Shown piece after piece: positions 7,911-16,518 of a stretch of DNA of 38,807 nucleotides. Origin of the DNA: Aquibium sp. A9E412 (lineage in GTDB: Bacteria; Pseudomonadota; Alphaproteobacteria; Rhizobiales; Rhizobiaceae); NCBI RefSeq assembly GCF_030398335.1, contig NZ_JAOAOP010000035.1:1-38807 (forward strand). The letters run 5' to 3'. The translations under genes were made by a program, and so were the position numbers. Within the stretch, counting starts at the first letter, position 1. Every line of letters begins with the position of its first letter. Below the pieces are notes generated by a model. The model was given only the letters and a program-made list of their open reading frames with translations, was not told the DNA's origin and did no database searches.

Positions 7911-10163
7911 ATGATGCGTCAATACGAGCTTGTCGAGCGCGTGCAGCGCTACAAGCCCGACGTCAACGAGGCGCTGCTCAACAAGGCCTACGTCTACGCG
8001 ATGCAGAAGCACGGCCACCAGCGCCGTGCGTCCGGCGCGCCCTACTTCTCGCATCCGCTCGAGGTGGCCGCCATCCTCACCGAGATGCATCTCGACGAGG
8101 CGACCATCGCGGTCGCGCTGCTGCACGACACGATCGAGGACACCAGCGCCACGCGCGCCGAGATCGACGAGCTGTTCGGGCCCGATCTGGGCGGCCTCGT
8201 CGAGGGGCTGACCAAGCTCAAGAAGCTCGACCTGGTGTCCAAGAAGGCGGCCCAGGCGGAAAACCTGCGCAAGCTGCTGCTCGCCATCTCGCAGGACGTG
8301 CGGGTGCTGCTGGTCAAGCTGGCCGACCGGCTGCACAACATGCGCACCCTCGACCACATGCCCGAGGAGAAGCGCCTGCGCATCGCCGAGGAGACGATGG
8401 AGATCTATGCGCCGCTCGCCGGCCGCATGGGCATGCAGGACATGCGCGAGGAGCTCGAGGAGCTCGCCTTCCGCCAGCTTAACCCCGAGGCCTACCGCGC
8501 CGTGACCGAGCGCCTGGCCGACGTCTTCGAGCGCAACCGCGGCGTCATCGGCGAGATCGAGCAGGCGCTGTCGCGGCTGTTCGAGCAGTATGCGGTAAAG
8601 GCCGAGGTCAAGAGCCGCCAGAAGAAGCCGTGGTCGGTGTTCCGCAAGATGGAGACCAAGGCGCTGTCCTTCGAGCAGCTCTCCGACATCTTCGGCTTCC
8701 GCGTCGTCGTCGAGACGGTCGAGGAGTGCTACCGCGCGCTCGGCGCCATCCACGCCACCTGGTCGATGGTGCCCGGCCGCTTCAAGGATTACATCTCGAC
8801 GCCGAAGCAGAACGACTACCGCTCGATCCACACCACCATCGTCGGCCCGTCGCGCCAGCGCGTCGAGCTTCAGATCCGCACGCGCGCCATGGACAGCGTC
8901 GCCGAGTACGGCGTCGCCGCGCACTCGATCTACAAGGACAATGGCGGCCGGGTGAACGGCTCGAGCCACCAGATCTCCAAGGACACCAACGCCTATGCCT
9001 GGCTGCGGCGCACCATCGAGGCGCTGTCGGAAGGCGACAACCCGGAGGAATTCCTCGAGAACACCAAGCTCGAGCTGTTCCAGGACCAGGTGTTCTGCTT
9101 CACGCCGAAGGGCCGGCTGATCGCCCTGCCGCGCGGCGCGACGCCGATCGACTTCGCCTATGCCGTGCACACCGACGTCGGCGATTCGTGCGTCGGGGCC
9201 AAGGTCAACGGCCGCATCATGCCGCTGATGACCGAGCTGAAGAACGGCGACGAGGTCGACATCATCCGCTCCAAGGGCCAGGTGCCGCCGGCCGCCTGGG
9301 AATCGGTGGTGGTCACCGGCAAGGCGCGCTCGGCCATCCGCCGTGCCACCAAGAACGCCATCCGCAAGCAGTATTCCGGCCTCGGCGCGCGCATCCTGGA
9401 GCGCTCCTTCGAGCGCGCCGGCAAGCCGTTCTCGCGCGACGCGCTGAAGCCGATCCTGCACCGGCTGGCGCGCAAGGACGTCGAGGACGTGCTGGCCGCC
9501 GTCGGCCGCGGCGAGCTGTCCTCGCAGGACGTGCTGCACGCGCTCTACCCCGACTACAAGGACGAGCGCGTCACCCAGGTGCCGCGCGCCCGCGAGGAGG
9601 GCTGGTTCAACCTGCGCAACGCCGCCGGCATGCTGTTCCAGATTCCCGGCCGCTCGGGCTCGCGCAAGGGGCGGCGCAAGGACAATGGCGAGGCGGCCCA
9701 GCCGCCGGGCAATGGCGGCGTGCCGATCCGCGGCGTTTCGGGCGACCTGCCGGTGCGCTTCGCGCCGGAGGGGGCGGTGCCCGGCGACCGCATCGTCGGC
9801 ATTATGCAGCCGGGCTCCGGCATCACCATCTACCCGATCCAGTCGCCGTCGCTGACCGCCTTCGACGACCAGCCGGAACGCTGGATCGACGTGCGCTGGG
9901 ACATCGACGAGAACATGAAGGAGCGCTTTCCCGCGCGCATCGAGGTCGCCGCGATCAACGCGCCGGGTTCGCTGGCCGAGATCGCCCAGGTGATCGCCGC
10001 CAACGACGCCAACATCCACAAGCTGACGATGACGCGCACCGCGCCCGATTTCACCGAGATGGTGTTCGACCTCGAGGTGTGGGACCTCAAGCATCTCAAC
10101 CGGCTCCTGTCGCAGCTCAAGGACAGCTCGGCCGTCAGCACGGTGCGCCGCGTCAACGGCTGA
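7911..10163 (+). CDS. rsh: Bifunctional (p)ppGpp synthetase/hydrolase Rsh
   Basis: Makes and degrades (p)ppGpp in the stringent response. 750 residues from the ATG at 7911 (MMRQYELVER), which matches the usual Rhizobiales start and has GGAGA about ten bases upstream; the frame stays open to 7878. The HD hydrolase domain is intact: His48, His72-Asp73 and Glu76-Asp77 (HDTIED). The synthetase domain has RQKKPWSVFRKM and the RFKD motif at 290-293, the form typical of bifunctional enzymes rather than RelA-only synthetases. TGS (about 405-465) and ACT (about 675-745) regulatory domains follow. As usual in this class it is probably the only long RSH enzyme of the cell, but one window cannot show that. 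Confidence 0.97.
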   Translation: MMRQYELVERVQRYKPDVNEALLNKAYVYAMQKHGHQRRASGAPYFSHPLEVAAILTEMHLDEATIAVALLHDTIEDTSATRAEIDELFGPDLGGLVEGLTKLKKLDLVSKKAAQAENLRKLLLAISQDVRVLLVKLADRLHNMRTLDHMPEEKRLRIAEETMEIYAPLAGRMGMQDMREELEELAFRQLNPEAYRAVTERLADVFERNRGVIGEIEQALSRLFEQYAVKAEVKSRQKKPWSVFRKMETKALSFEQLSDIFGFRVVVETVEECYRALGAIHATWSMVPGRFKDYISTPKQNDYRSIHTTIVGPSRQRVELQIRTRAMDSVAEYGVAAHSIYKDNGGRVNGSSHQISKDTNAYAWLRRTIEALSEGDNPEEFLENTKLELFQDQVFCFTPKGRLIALPRGATPIDFAYAVHTDVGDSCVGAKVNGRIMPLMTELKNGDEVDIIRSKGQVPPAAWESVVVTGKARSAIRRATKNAIRKQYSGLGARILERSFERAGKPFSRDALKPILHRLARKDVEDVLAAVGRGELSSQDVLHALYPDYKDERVTQVPRAREEGWFNLRNAAGMLFQIPGRSGSRKGRRKDNGEAAQPPGNGGVPIRGVSGDLPVRFAPEGAVPGDRIVGIMQPGSGITIYPIQSPSLTAFDDQPERWIDVRWDIDENMKERFPARIEVAAINAPGSLAEIAQVIAANDANIHKLTMTRTAPDFTEMVFDLEVWDLKHLNRLLSQLKDSSAVSTVRRVNG

Positions 10164-10193
10164 CGCGGGCCCGCCGGAGGCCGCTCCGTCCGG

Positions 10194-10222
10194 TTGTCGG
10201 CCGCCGCCCGGCTCGCTATATC
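10194..10222 (+). promoter_or_regulatory. Possible sigma-70 promoter for the DUF2062-acpS-lepB-rnc-era chain
   Basis: TTGTCG (10194-10199), a 17-base gap and TATATC (10217-10222) lie in the 189-base space between rsh and the next gene. Each hexamer matches 4 of 6 consensus positions and the spacing is ideal. Confidence 0.4.
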
Positions 10223-10352
10223 CGCTGTGTCCGCGTCGCGCGATGGCGCCGGACCGGGGTCCTGGCGCGAACGGGGCGTTAACGCGCCTGGCCCTATCCT
10301 GGAAACGACATCGATCCGGCGCCGCGCGGGCGGCGCCCTTTAGTGAAGAAGA

Positions 10353-10943
10353 ATGCTGTTCAAGCGCAGACGGCCGGCGGATTTCTGGGAGCGGATGCGG
10401 ACCTTCCTGTGGCCGCGCCGGTCCTTCTGGCGTTCGGCGCAGTATTTCGCCAAGCGCGTGCTGCGGCTGCGTGCGACGCCGCATGCCATCGCCGCCGGCG
10501 TGGCGGCCGGCGCCTTCGCCTCCTTCACGCCGTTTCTCGGCTTCCACTTCCTGATCGCCGCGCTGCTGGCCTGGGTGCTCGGCGGCAATCTGCTGGCGTC
10601 CGCCTTCGGCACGGCGGTCGGCAACCCGCTCACCTTCCCGCTGATCTGGGGCGCGACCTACGAGTGCGGCAAGCTGATCCTGCATGGCGGGCCGTCGGGC
10701 GAGGTGCCGCTGCACATCGGCCGCCGGCTGCGCGACTTCGAGTTCGCGCAGCTCTGGCAGCCGCTTTTGAAGCCGATGACGGTGGGCGCCATCCCGCTCG
10801 GCCTCACCGTGGGCATCGTCTTCTACTTCCTCACGCGCTGGGCGCTCGTCGCCTTCCGCGAGCAGCGCCGCCGGCGCCTGGCCGAGCGCGCCCGCCGGCG
10901 CGCCGCCGCCCAGGCCTACGGCGCCAAGACGGCGGCCGGCTGA
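10353..10943 (+). CDS. DUF2062 domain membrane protein
   Basis: Small inner-membrane protein of unknown function, 196 residues. The N-terminus is basic ([12 protein letters not shown]). Hydrophobic segments lie at about 46-62 ([19 protein letters not shown]), 64-85 ([21 protein letters not shown]) and 148-168 ([20 protein letters not shown]). [15 protein letters not shown] and [11 protein letters not shown] are DUF2062 hallmarks. The C-terminus is a basic tail. The stop overlaps the acpS start by one base (TGATG), so the two are translationally coupled. This pairing recurs in Rhizobiales, but I know of no established function. Confidence 0.88.
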   Translation: MLFKRRRPADFWERMRTFLWPRRSFWRSAQYFAKRVLRLRATPHAIAAGVAAGAFASFTPFLGFHFLIAALLAWVLGGNLLASAFGTAVGNPLTFPLIWGATYECGKLILHGGPSGEVPLHIGRRLRDFEFAQLWQPLLKPMTVGAIPLGLTVGIVFYFLTRWALVAFREQRRRRLAERARRRAAAQAYGAKTAAG

Positions 10944-11344
10944 TGATCGTCGGCATCGGCAGCGACCTGATCGACATCCGCCGCGTCGCCGGCACGCTGG
11001 AGCGGCACGGCCCGCGCTTCGTCCAGCGCGTGTTCACCGAGATCGAGCGCGCCAAGTCGGACCGCCGGCGCGAGCGCGCCGCCTCCTACGCCAAGCGCTT
11101 CGCCGCCAAGGAGGCGTGCGCCAAGGCGCTTGGCACCGGCATCTCGCGCGGCGTCTACTGGCGCGACATGGGCGTGGTCAACCTGCCGGGCGGCAAGCCG
11201 ACCATGGCGCTGACCCGCGGCGCGGCGGCGCGGCTGGAGGCGATCCTGCCGGCCGGTCACGACGCCCTTATTCACCTCACAATCACCGACGACTATCCGC
11301 TCGCCCAGGCCTTCGTCATCATCGAGGCGGTGCCGCGTCCGTAA
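10943..11344 (+). CDS. acpS: Holo-[acyl-carrier-protein] synthase
   Basis: Transfers the 4'-phosphopantetheine arm from CoA to a serine of acyl carrier protein, activating fatty-acid synthesis. 133 residues, normal length. The Mg-binding Asp is in [12 protein letters not shown] (Asp8), and the second conserved motif is [16 protein letters not shown] (Glu in FAAKEA). The C-terminus carries the usual [19 protein letters not shown] strand. It is coupled to the DUF2062 gene by overlap and followed after about 80 bases by lepB. Confidence 0.96.
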   Translation: MIVGIGSDLIDIRRVAGTLERHGPRFVQRVFTEIERAKSDRRRERAASYAKRFAAKEACAKALGTGISRGVYWRDMGVVNLPGGKPTMALTRGAAARLEAILPAGHDALIHLTITDDYPLAQAFVIIEAVPRP

Positions 11345-11423
11345 GCGGCCCGGGCACGGCCGCAGGCGCATTGCTCCCGGCGATGCGAGCCGATAAGACG
11401 AGGCGCGAGCAACCGAGGACCCT

Positions 11424-12173
11424 ATGAGCGTGGCGGACAAATCCAAGAAGCAATCGGGCGGCCTGCGCGAGACCGTCAGCGTCATCATCCAGGCGCTGCT
11501 GCTGGCCCTCGTCATCCGCACCTTCCTGTTCCAGCCCTTCTCGATCCCCTCGGGCTCGATGCGTCCGACGCTCCTGGAGGGCGACTACCTGTTCGTCACC
11601 AAGTGGGCCTACGGCTATTCGCGCCACTCCTTCCCGTTCTCGCCGCCGCTGTTTTCCGGCCGCATCTGGGGCTCCGAGCCCGAGCGCGGCGACGTGGCGG
11701 TGTTCCGCTTCCCGCCCGACCCCTCGCTCGACTACATCAAGCGCGTCATCGGCCTGCCGGGCGACCGCATCCAGATGCGCGAGGGCCGGCTCTACATCAA
11801 CGGCGAGCCGGTCGAGCGCGAGAAGATCGGCGAGATCGACAACCCGGACATCACCGAGGTCAACCGGCCGGTCGACGTCTATCGCGAGACGCTGCCCAAC
11901 GGGGTCAGCTACGAGACGCTCGACCTGACGCCCAACGCGCTGAGCGACAACACGCGCGAATATGTCGTGCCGGAAGGCCACTACTTCATGATGGGCGACA
12001 ACCGCGACAATTCGACCGACAGCCGCTTCAACGTCGGCTACGTGCCCTACGAGAATCTGGTCGGCCGCGCCAACATCATCTTCTTCTCGATCGCCGGCGG
12101 CGCCAGCCCGCTGGAGATCTGGCGCTGGCCGACCGAGATGCGCCCCTCGCGCATCTTCGACTTCGTCGACTGA
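11424..12173 (+). CDS. lepB: Signal peptidase I
   Basis: Inner-membrane serine protease that removes Sec and Tat signal peptides. 249 residues with one N-terminal membrane segment (about 17-36). The Ser/Lys dyad is present: Ser45 in IPSGSMRPTL and Lys106 in DYIKRVIGLPGD. The C-terminal box GDNRDNSTDSR is also intact. Its place just before rnc and era is the classic lepB-rnc-era order. rnc starts 12 bases after the stop. Confidence 0.97.
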   Translation: MSVADKSKKQSGGLRETVSVIIQALLLALVIRTFLFQPFSIPSGSMRPTLLEGDYLFVTKWAYGYSRHSFPFSPPLFSGRIWGSEPERGDVAVFRFPPDPSLDYIKRVIGLPGDRIQMREGRLYINGEPVEREKIGEIDNPDITEVNRPVDVYRETLPNGVSYETLDLTPNALSDNTREYVVPEGHYFMMGDNRDNSTDSRFNVGYVPYENLVGRANIIFFSIAGGASPLEIWRWPTEMRPSRIFDFVD

Positions 12174-12185
12174 CGGCGCGCGACG

Positions 12186-12905
12186 GTGGCGGGCAAGCGG
12201 CTGACGGGTGAGGCGCTGGCGGCGGCGGTGGCCGAGCGCACCGGCCATGCCTTTTCCGACCGCGCCTTGCTGGAGCGCGCGCTGACGCATGCCAGCGCCC
12301 GCGACGACGCCGGCTTCGACTACGAGCGGCTCGAGTTCCTCGGCGACCGGGTGCTTGGCCTGGTGGTGGCCGACATGCTGTTCGCCGCCTTTCCCGATGC
12401 GCCGGAGGGCGAACTGTCGGTGCGCCTCAACGCGCTGGTCAATGCCGAGACGCTGGCCGAGATCGGCGAGGAGATCGGCCTGGCCGAGCTCGTCCAGGCG
12501 GGCCGCGAGATCCGCTCGCTGGCCGGCCGCAAGCGCGTCAACCTGCGCGCCGATGCGATGGAGGCGCTGATCGCCGCGCTCTATCTCGACGGCGGGCTGG
12601 AGGCCGCGCGCCGCTTCGTCCTGGCGCGCTGGACGGCGCGCTCCCGGGCCGCCGGCGCGGCGCGCCGCGATCCCAAGACGGCGCTGCAGGAATGGGCCCA
12701 CCAGGCCGCCGGCAGCGCGCCCGCCTATGCGGTCGAGGCGCGCGAGGGGCCCGACCACGACCCGCTGTTCACGGTGTCGGTGCGCGTCGGCGGCTTTCCG
12801 CCCGGTCGCGGCACCGGCCGCTCCAAGCGCGAGGCCGAGCAGGCCGCCGCCACCCAGGTGCTGGTCGACCAGAACGTCTGGACGGCGCAGGGAGAGGACG
12901 CATGA
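12186..12905 (+). CDS. rnc: Ribonuclease III
   Basis: Cleaves double-stranded RNA and processes rRNA precursors. 239 residues. It begins with GTG at 12186, the only start giving a normal N-terminus, with no strong Shine-Dalgarno, which fits coupling to lepB. The catalytic motif is ERLEFLGDRVLG (Glu50, Asp54), and the second acidic pair is Asp123 and Glu126 in NLRADAMEALIAALYLDGG. A double-stranded RNA-binding domain follows from about 160 (DPKTALQEW to EAEQAAATQVL). The stop overlaps the era start (ATGA). Confidence 0.96.
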   Translation: MAGKRLTGEALAAAVAERTGHAFSDRALLERALTHASARDDAGFDYERLEFLGDRVLGLVVADMLFAAFPDAPEGELSVRLNALVNAETLAEIGEEIGLAELVQAGREIRSLAGRKRVNLRADAMEALIAALYLDGGLEAARRFVLARWTARSRAAGAARRDPKTALQEWAHQAAGSAPAYAVEAREGPDHDPLFTVSVRVGGFPPGRGTGRSKREAEQAAATQVLVDQNVWTAQGEDA

Positions 12906-13861
12906 GCGCTTCCGGCAAGGCGCCGGGCGCGGGCGCGCCGCACGACGCGGCCGCGCCGGACGAGGGCGCGCCCACCCGCTCCGGCTTCGTGGCGCTGATC
13001 GGCGCGCCCAACGCCGGCAAGTCGACCCTGCTCAACCGCCTGGTCGGCGCCAAGGTGTCGATCGTCACCCACAAGGTGCAGACGACGCGGGCGCTGGTGC
13101 GCGGCATCGCCACGCGCGCCAACACCCAGATCGTCTTCCTCGACACGCCGGGCATCTTCGCGCCGCGCCGCCGGCTCGACCGCGCCATGGTGACGACGGC
13201 CTGGGGCGGCGCCCGCGAGGCCGACGTCGTCGCCTTCCTGGTCGACGCCGAGCGCGGGCTGGTCGGCGATGCCGAGACGATCCTCGACGGGCTGGGCTCG
13301 GTGCGCGCGCGCAAGGTGCTGGTCCTCAACAAGATCGACCGAATCCGCCGCGACCGCCTGCTCGAGCTCGCCGCCGCGGCCAATGCGCGCGTCGATTTCG
13401 AGCGCACCTTCATGATCTCCGCGCTCACCGGCTCGGGCTGCGACGACCTGCTCGACTGGCTCGCCGCCGCCCTGCCCGAGGGGCCGTGGTACTATCCCGA
13501 CGACCAGATCTCCGACCTGCCGATGCGCCAGCTCGCCGCCGAGATCACGCGCGAGAAGCTCTATCTGCGGCTGCACCAGGAGATCCCCTACGCCTGCCAC
13601 GTCGAGACCGAGCGCTGGGAGGAGCGCAAGGACGGCTCGGTGCGCATCGAGCAGGTCGTCTATGTCGAGCGCGACAGCCAGAAGAAGATCGTCATCGGCC
13701 GCAAGGGCGAGACGCTGCGCGCCGTCGGCCAGGCCGCCCGCGAGGAGCTGGCGGCGATCCTCGAGCAGCCGGTGCATCTCTTCCTGTTCGTCAAGGTGCG
13801 CGGGAACTGGGGCGACGACCCCGAGCGCTACCGCGAGATGGGGCTCGACTTCCCGGGCTGA
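12902..13861 (+). CDS. era: GTPase Era
   Basis: Essential GTPase that binds the 3' end of 16S rRNA during 30S assembly. 319 residues. The G motifs are intact: GAPNAGKST (34-42), DTPG and NKID, followed by a C-terminal KH domain with VIGRKGETLRAVG and the LFLFVKVRGNW strand. An Ala/Pro/Gly-rich N-terminal extension of about 27 residues precedes the GTPase domain and is probably disordered. The start codon overlaps the rnc stop (ATGA). In many alphaproteobacteria recO follows directly; here two genes intervene. Confidence 0.97.
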   Translation: MSASGKAPGAGAPHDAAAPDEGAPTRSGFVALIGAPNAGKSTLLNRLVGAKVSIVTHKVQTTRALVRGIATRANTQIVFLDTPGIFAPRRRLDRAMVTTAWGGAREADVVAFLVDAERGLVGDAETILDGLGSVRARKVLVLNKIDRIRRDRLLELAAAANARVDFERTFMISALTGSGCDDLLDWLAAALPEGPWYYPDDQISDLPMRQLAAEITREKLYLRLHQEIPYACHVETERWEERKDGSVRIEQVVYVERDSQKKIVIGRKGETLRAVGQAAREELAAILEQPVHLFLFVKVRGNWGDDPERYREMGLDFPG

Positions 13862-13952
13862 AGCGTCTGCCGGCGCGTGGGTACGCCGTGCGCGCAGGCT
13901 TCACCGCATCATCGTCCTGCAACCGAAACGGGCATCGCACGTTCGCGTTGTC

Positions 13953-14552
13953 ATGGCCCGGCACGCAGACGATCCCAGCGTCGGCGAGATCCTCGACCGC
14001 CTGTCGCAGGCGCACGACGGCGGCGACAGCGTCAGCGTCGGCGCCCTTCTCGAGGCGGTCGGCCAGCGCGGCTTCGGCGTGTTCCTGCTGGTGCCGCCGC
14101 TCATCGAGCTGTCGCCGCTCGGCGGCATTCCGGTCGTGCCGACGGCGCTGGCTGCCTTCGTGGTGCTGGTCTCCGCGCAGCTCGTGGTTGGCCGGCGGCA
14201 CCTGTGGTTTCCCCGTTTCGTCGAGCGCCGGCGCATCGCCAGCCAGCGCATGGCCTGGGCGATCGACAAGCTGCGCCCGCTCGGCCGCTTTCTCGACCGC
14301 TGGTTCTACGGGCGCCTGCGCGTCCTCACCCGCGGCCCGGCGGTGCGCGCGGCGGCCGCCGCCGCGATCGTGCTCAGCCTGACGGTGCCGCCGCTCGAGT
14401 TCATCCCCTTCGCCTCGAGCGTGCCGATGGCCGCGATCGCCGCCTTCGGCCTGGCGCTGATCGTCCAGGACGGGCTCTTGTTCATCGTCGCGTGGGTCGC
14501 CTGGCTTGCCGCGCTGGCCGGCGGCGTGCTCTTGGCCGCGCCCGGCGGCTGA
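13953..14552 (+). CDS. ExoD-like membrane protein (exopolysaccharide synthesis ExoD family)
   Basis: Inner-membrane protein of the ExoD family, 199 residues; the biochemical role of the family is not settled. exoD of Sinorhizobium was found through exopolysaccharide and alkali-sensitivity phenotypes. Visible are the N-terminal soluble SVGEILDRLSQAHDGGDSVSVGALLEAVGQRG, the conserved GVFLLVPPLIELSPLGGIP, and hydrophobic segments near 61-80, 131-150 and 160-195. The ATG at 13953 gives the usual short N-terminus; no clear Shine-Dalgarno is seen. It lies 91 bases after era on the same strand and is convergent with the MarR-GNAT gene. Confidence 0.85.
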   Translation: MARHADDPSVGEILDRLSQAHDGGDSVSVGALLEAVGQRGFGVFLLVPPLIELSPLGGIPVVPTALAAFVVLVSAQLVVGRRHLWFPRFVERRRIASQRMAWAIDKLRPLGRFLDRWFYGRLRVLTRGPAVRAAAAAAIVLSLTVPPLEFIPFASSVPMAAIAAFGLALIVQDGLLFIVAWVAWLAALAGGVLLAAPGG

Positions 14553-14579
14553 CGGGTCGTGCCGCGCCGGCACGGCGCG

Positions 14580-15461
14580 TCACAGCGTCTTTTCGAACCA
14601 GAAATCGGCATACGGGTTGTCGTTGAAGCGGGCGATCGGCCGGTAGCCCGCCTTGCGGTACATCGCCTGGGCGGTGGTCAGCGCCCGGTTGGTGTCGAGC
14701 CGGACCCGGTGCCGGTTCCGCGCCCGCGCCTCGGCCTCGAGCGCGGCGAGCAGGCGGCGCGCGAGGCCGCGTCCACGCGCCTCGGGCGCCACCCACATGC
14801 GCTTGATCTCGGCGGTCTGCGCGTCGAGCGGCTTCAGGGCGCCGCAGCCGACCGGCCGGCCGTCGATCCGCGCGACCAGGAAGCAGCCGTCGGGCGGCGT
14901 CATCGCCGCGTCCTCGGCCGCGCCGCCCGCATCCGGGTCGAAGCCGGCCTCGAAGCGCGCGGCGAGCTCGGCGAAATAGGCCGCCAGGCAGGCCCGCGCG
15001 GCCGCGCCGTCGATAGGCTCCGGCGCGATCGTCACGCGCGCCGCCGTCATCAGCGTCTCGACCTCGGCCATCGCCGCGACGAGCCGCGCCTGTTCGCCGG
15101 CGTCGAGCCCGCCGAGCCAGGCGCGGGCGAGATCGTCCGACAGCGCGTCGTAGGCGGCCCGCTCGGCCCGGCCGGCCGCGGTCAGCGCCAGCCGGCGGCG
15201 GCGCCGGTCGGCCGGGTCGGGCGTCACCGCGACGAGCCCCTGGCGGGCGAGCGAGCGCACGATGCGGCTGAAATAGCCCGAATCGAGGCCGAGTGCCGTG
15301 CGCAGCGCGCCGGCCGGGGCGCCGTCCTCGCCGATCTCGAACAAAAGCCGCGCCTCGCCGAGCGGCCGGCCGCGGCCGAGATAGCTGTCGTTGAGGGCGC
15401 CGACGCCGAGCGTGACGACGCGGTTGAAGCTGCGGATGCGCTCGACGGCCGACTGGGTCAT
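14580..15461 (-). CDS. MarR-family regulator fused to a GNAT acetyltransferase
   Basis: 293-residue two-domain protein. Residues 1-135 are a MarR winged helix: ALRTALGLDSGYFSRIVRSL is the recognition region and TPDPADRRRRRLALTAAG the wing. Residues about 145-293 are a GNAT domain with the acetyl-CoA loop VAPEARGRGLARRLL (motif A) and QAMYRKAGYRP near the end. Such fusions are a known class (bifunctional HTH/GNAT); the acetylated substrate is unknown. The gene is divergent from recO, and a TGACT-TT-AGTCA palindrome overlaps its predicted -10 box, so autoregulation is likely. The ATG at 15461 lies almost at the predicted transcript start, so the mRNA may be leaderless. Confidence 0.9.
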   Translation of the reverse strand: MTQSAVERIRSFNRVVTLGVGALNDSYLGRGRPLGEARLLFEIGEDGAPAGALRTALGLDSGYFSRIVRSLARQGLVAVTPDPADRRRRRLALTAAGRAERAAYDALSDDLARAWLGGLDAGEQARLVAAMAEVETLMTAARVTIAPEPIDGAAARACLAAYFAELAARFEAGFDPDAGGAAEDAAMTPPDGCFLVARIDGRPVGCGALKPLDAQTAEIKRMWVAPEARGRGLARRLLAALEAEARARNRHRVRLDTNRALTTAQAMYRKAGYRPIARFNDNPYADFWFEKTL

Positions 15462-15465
15462 TCGT

Positions 15466-15477
15466 TGACTTTAGTCA
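15466..15477. promoter_or_regulatory. Palindromic operator at the MarR-GNAT start
   Basis: TGACT-TT-AGTCA is a perfect 5+2+5 inverted repeat, ending four bases upstream of the MarR-GNAT ATG. It covers the predicted -10 hexamer. A short palindrome of this kind next to a MarR gene is the usual arrangement of a self-repressed regulator. Confidence 0.6.
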
Positions 15478-15496
15478 GGGAATTTTCCGCCGGCAA
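15468..15496 (-). promoter_or_regulatory. Predicted promoter of the MarR-GNAT gene
   Basis: On the minus strand TTGCCG (15496-15491), a 17-base gap and TAAAGT (15473-15468). Transcription would begin within a few bases of the ATG at 15461, giving a leaderless or nearly leaderless mRNA. Confidence 0.45.
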
Positions 15497-15549
15497 GGCA
15501 CGCCGCCGTCGCCTTGCAATCGCCGCCGTTCCGGTGACATGGTCGACGC

Positions 15550-16305
15550 ATGGAATGGCGCGACGAGGGCGTGGTGCTCGGCACCCGCAGGCATGGCGAG
15601 ACGAGCGTGATCCTGGAGGTGATGACGGCCGGCCACGGCCGCCATCTCGGCATGGTGCGCGGCGGCCGTTCGCGCCGCATGCGGCCGCTGCTGCAGGTCG
15701 GCAACCGGCTCGACCTCGCCTGGCGCGCCCGGCTCGACGAGCATCTCGGCACCTTCCAGGTCGACGCGCTGGCGCTTCACGCCGCGCGGCTGTTCGACAG
15801 CGCGGCCGCCGTCAACGCGCTGCAGACCGTCGCCGCCCATCTGCGGCTGCTGCCCGAGCGCGACGCGCATGGCGGGCTCTACCGGGCGCTCTGCCTGGTG
15901 ATCGACCATCTGGCCGAGCCGGAGGCGGCGGCCGAGCTGGTGGTGCGCTTCGAGCTGATGGTGCTCGAGGAGCTCGGCTTCGGCCTCGACCTGTCGCGCT
16001 GTGCGGCGACCGGCGCGCGCGAGCGGCTCGTCTACGTCTCGCCGAAGACCGGCCGCGCCGTCAGCGAGAGCGCCGGCGCGCCGTGGGCCGACCGGCTGCT
16101 CGACCTGCCGGACTTCCTGACCGCCGAGGCCGGCCGTCGCGCCCGGCCCGAGGAGATCGACGCGGCCTACCGGCTGACCGGCTTCTTCTTCGCCCGCCAT
16201 GTCTACGAGCCGCGCGGGCTGGAGCCGCCGGCCGCGCGCGCGGGCTTTCTCGCCGCGCTGCGCCGCGGCGCGGCGCCGGCGGTGCCGGCCGCCGATGCCG
16301 TTTGA
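15550..16305 (+). CDS. recO: DNA repair protein RecO
   Basis: Recombination mediator that helps load RecA at single-stranded gaps with RecR. 251 residues. The N-terminal OB fold begins [19 protein letters not shown] and includes [19 protein letters not shown]. The C-terminal helical part has [22 protein letters not shown] and [11 protein letters not shown], the standard alphaproteobacterial RecO signature. Only one Cys of the zinc-type motif known from some RecO proteins is present, as is common in this class. The gene is separated from era by the exoD-like and MarR-GNAT genes. A hairpin repeat starts one base after the stop. Confidence 0.95.
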   Translation: MEWRDEGVVLGTRRHGETSVILEVMTAGHGRHLGMVRGGRSRRMRPLLQVGNRLDLAWRARLDEHLGTFQVDALALHAARLFDSAAAVNALQTVAAHLRLLPERDAHGGLYRALCLVIDHLAEPEAAAELVVRFELMVLEELGFGLDLSRCAATGARERLVYVSPKTGRAVSESAGAPWADRLLDLPDFLTAEAGRRARPEEIDAAYRLTGFFFARHVYEPRGLEPPAARAGFLAALRRGAAPAVPAADAV

Positions 16306-16306
16306 A

Positions 16307-16374
16307 GCGGTTCCAGGCGACGCGGAAACCGGGTCGCCGCCCGATGGCGCTTTGAAACAATAGGGTCGAGGCGG
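16307..16374 (+). repeat. Hairpin repeat, copy 2 (after recO)
   Basis: Second copy of the repeat at 5701-5768, again starting one base after a stop codon. The inner stem is GGCGAC (16316-16321) with GTCGCC (16333-16338). Compared with copy 1 the closing pair changed from A-T to C-G on both sides, a compensatory change. The outer stem is weaker here. Confidence 0.75.
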
Positions 16375-16453
16375 CTTGCGGCGTGCGAAGCCGGCCGGCC
16401 GCAGCGGTCCGGCCGCGCCCACCGTGCCCGCGGCAGCGCTCCGGCCGACGCGG

Positions 16454-16487
16454 AAAGAAAGACCCCCTCCCGCGGTGCGGGAGGGGG
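16454..16487 (-). terminator. Rho-independent terminator of phoX
   Basis: An 11-bp perfect stem, CCCCCTCCCGC (16463-16473) with GCGGGAGGGGG (16477-16487), and a three-base loop. Read on the minus strand it is followed by TCTTTCTTT (complement of 16462-16454), so it ends the phoX transcript 32 bases after the stop. Confidence 0.85.
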
Positions 16488-16518
16488 CCGTCATGGGGAT
16501 CGGCCGGGGCAGGGGATG

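Noticed and set aside
7332-10715. A 1127-codon minus-strand frame opposite rpoZ and rsh
   Set aside because: Antisense shadow of strongly conserved genes; low-complexity Arg/Ala/Gly/Leu composition and no recognisable domain.
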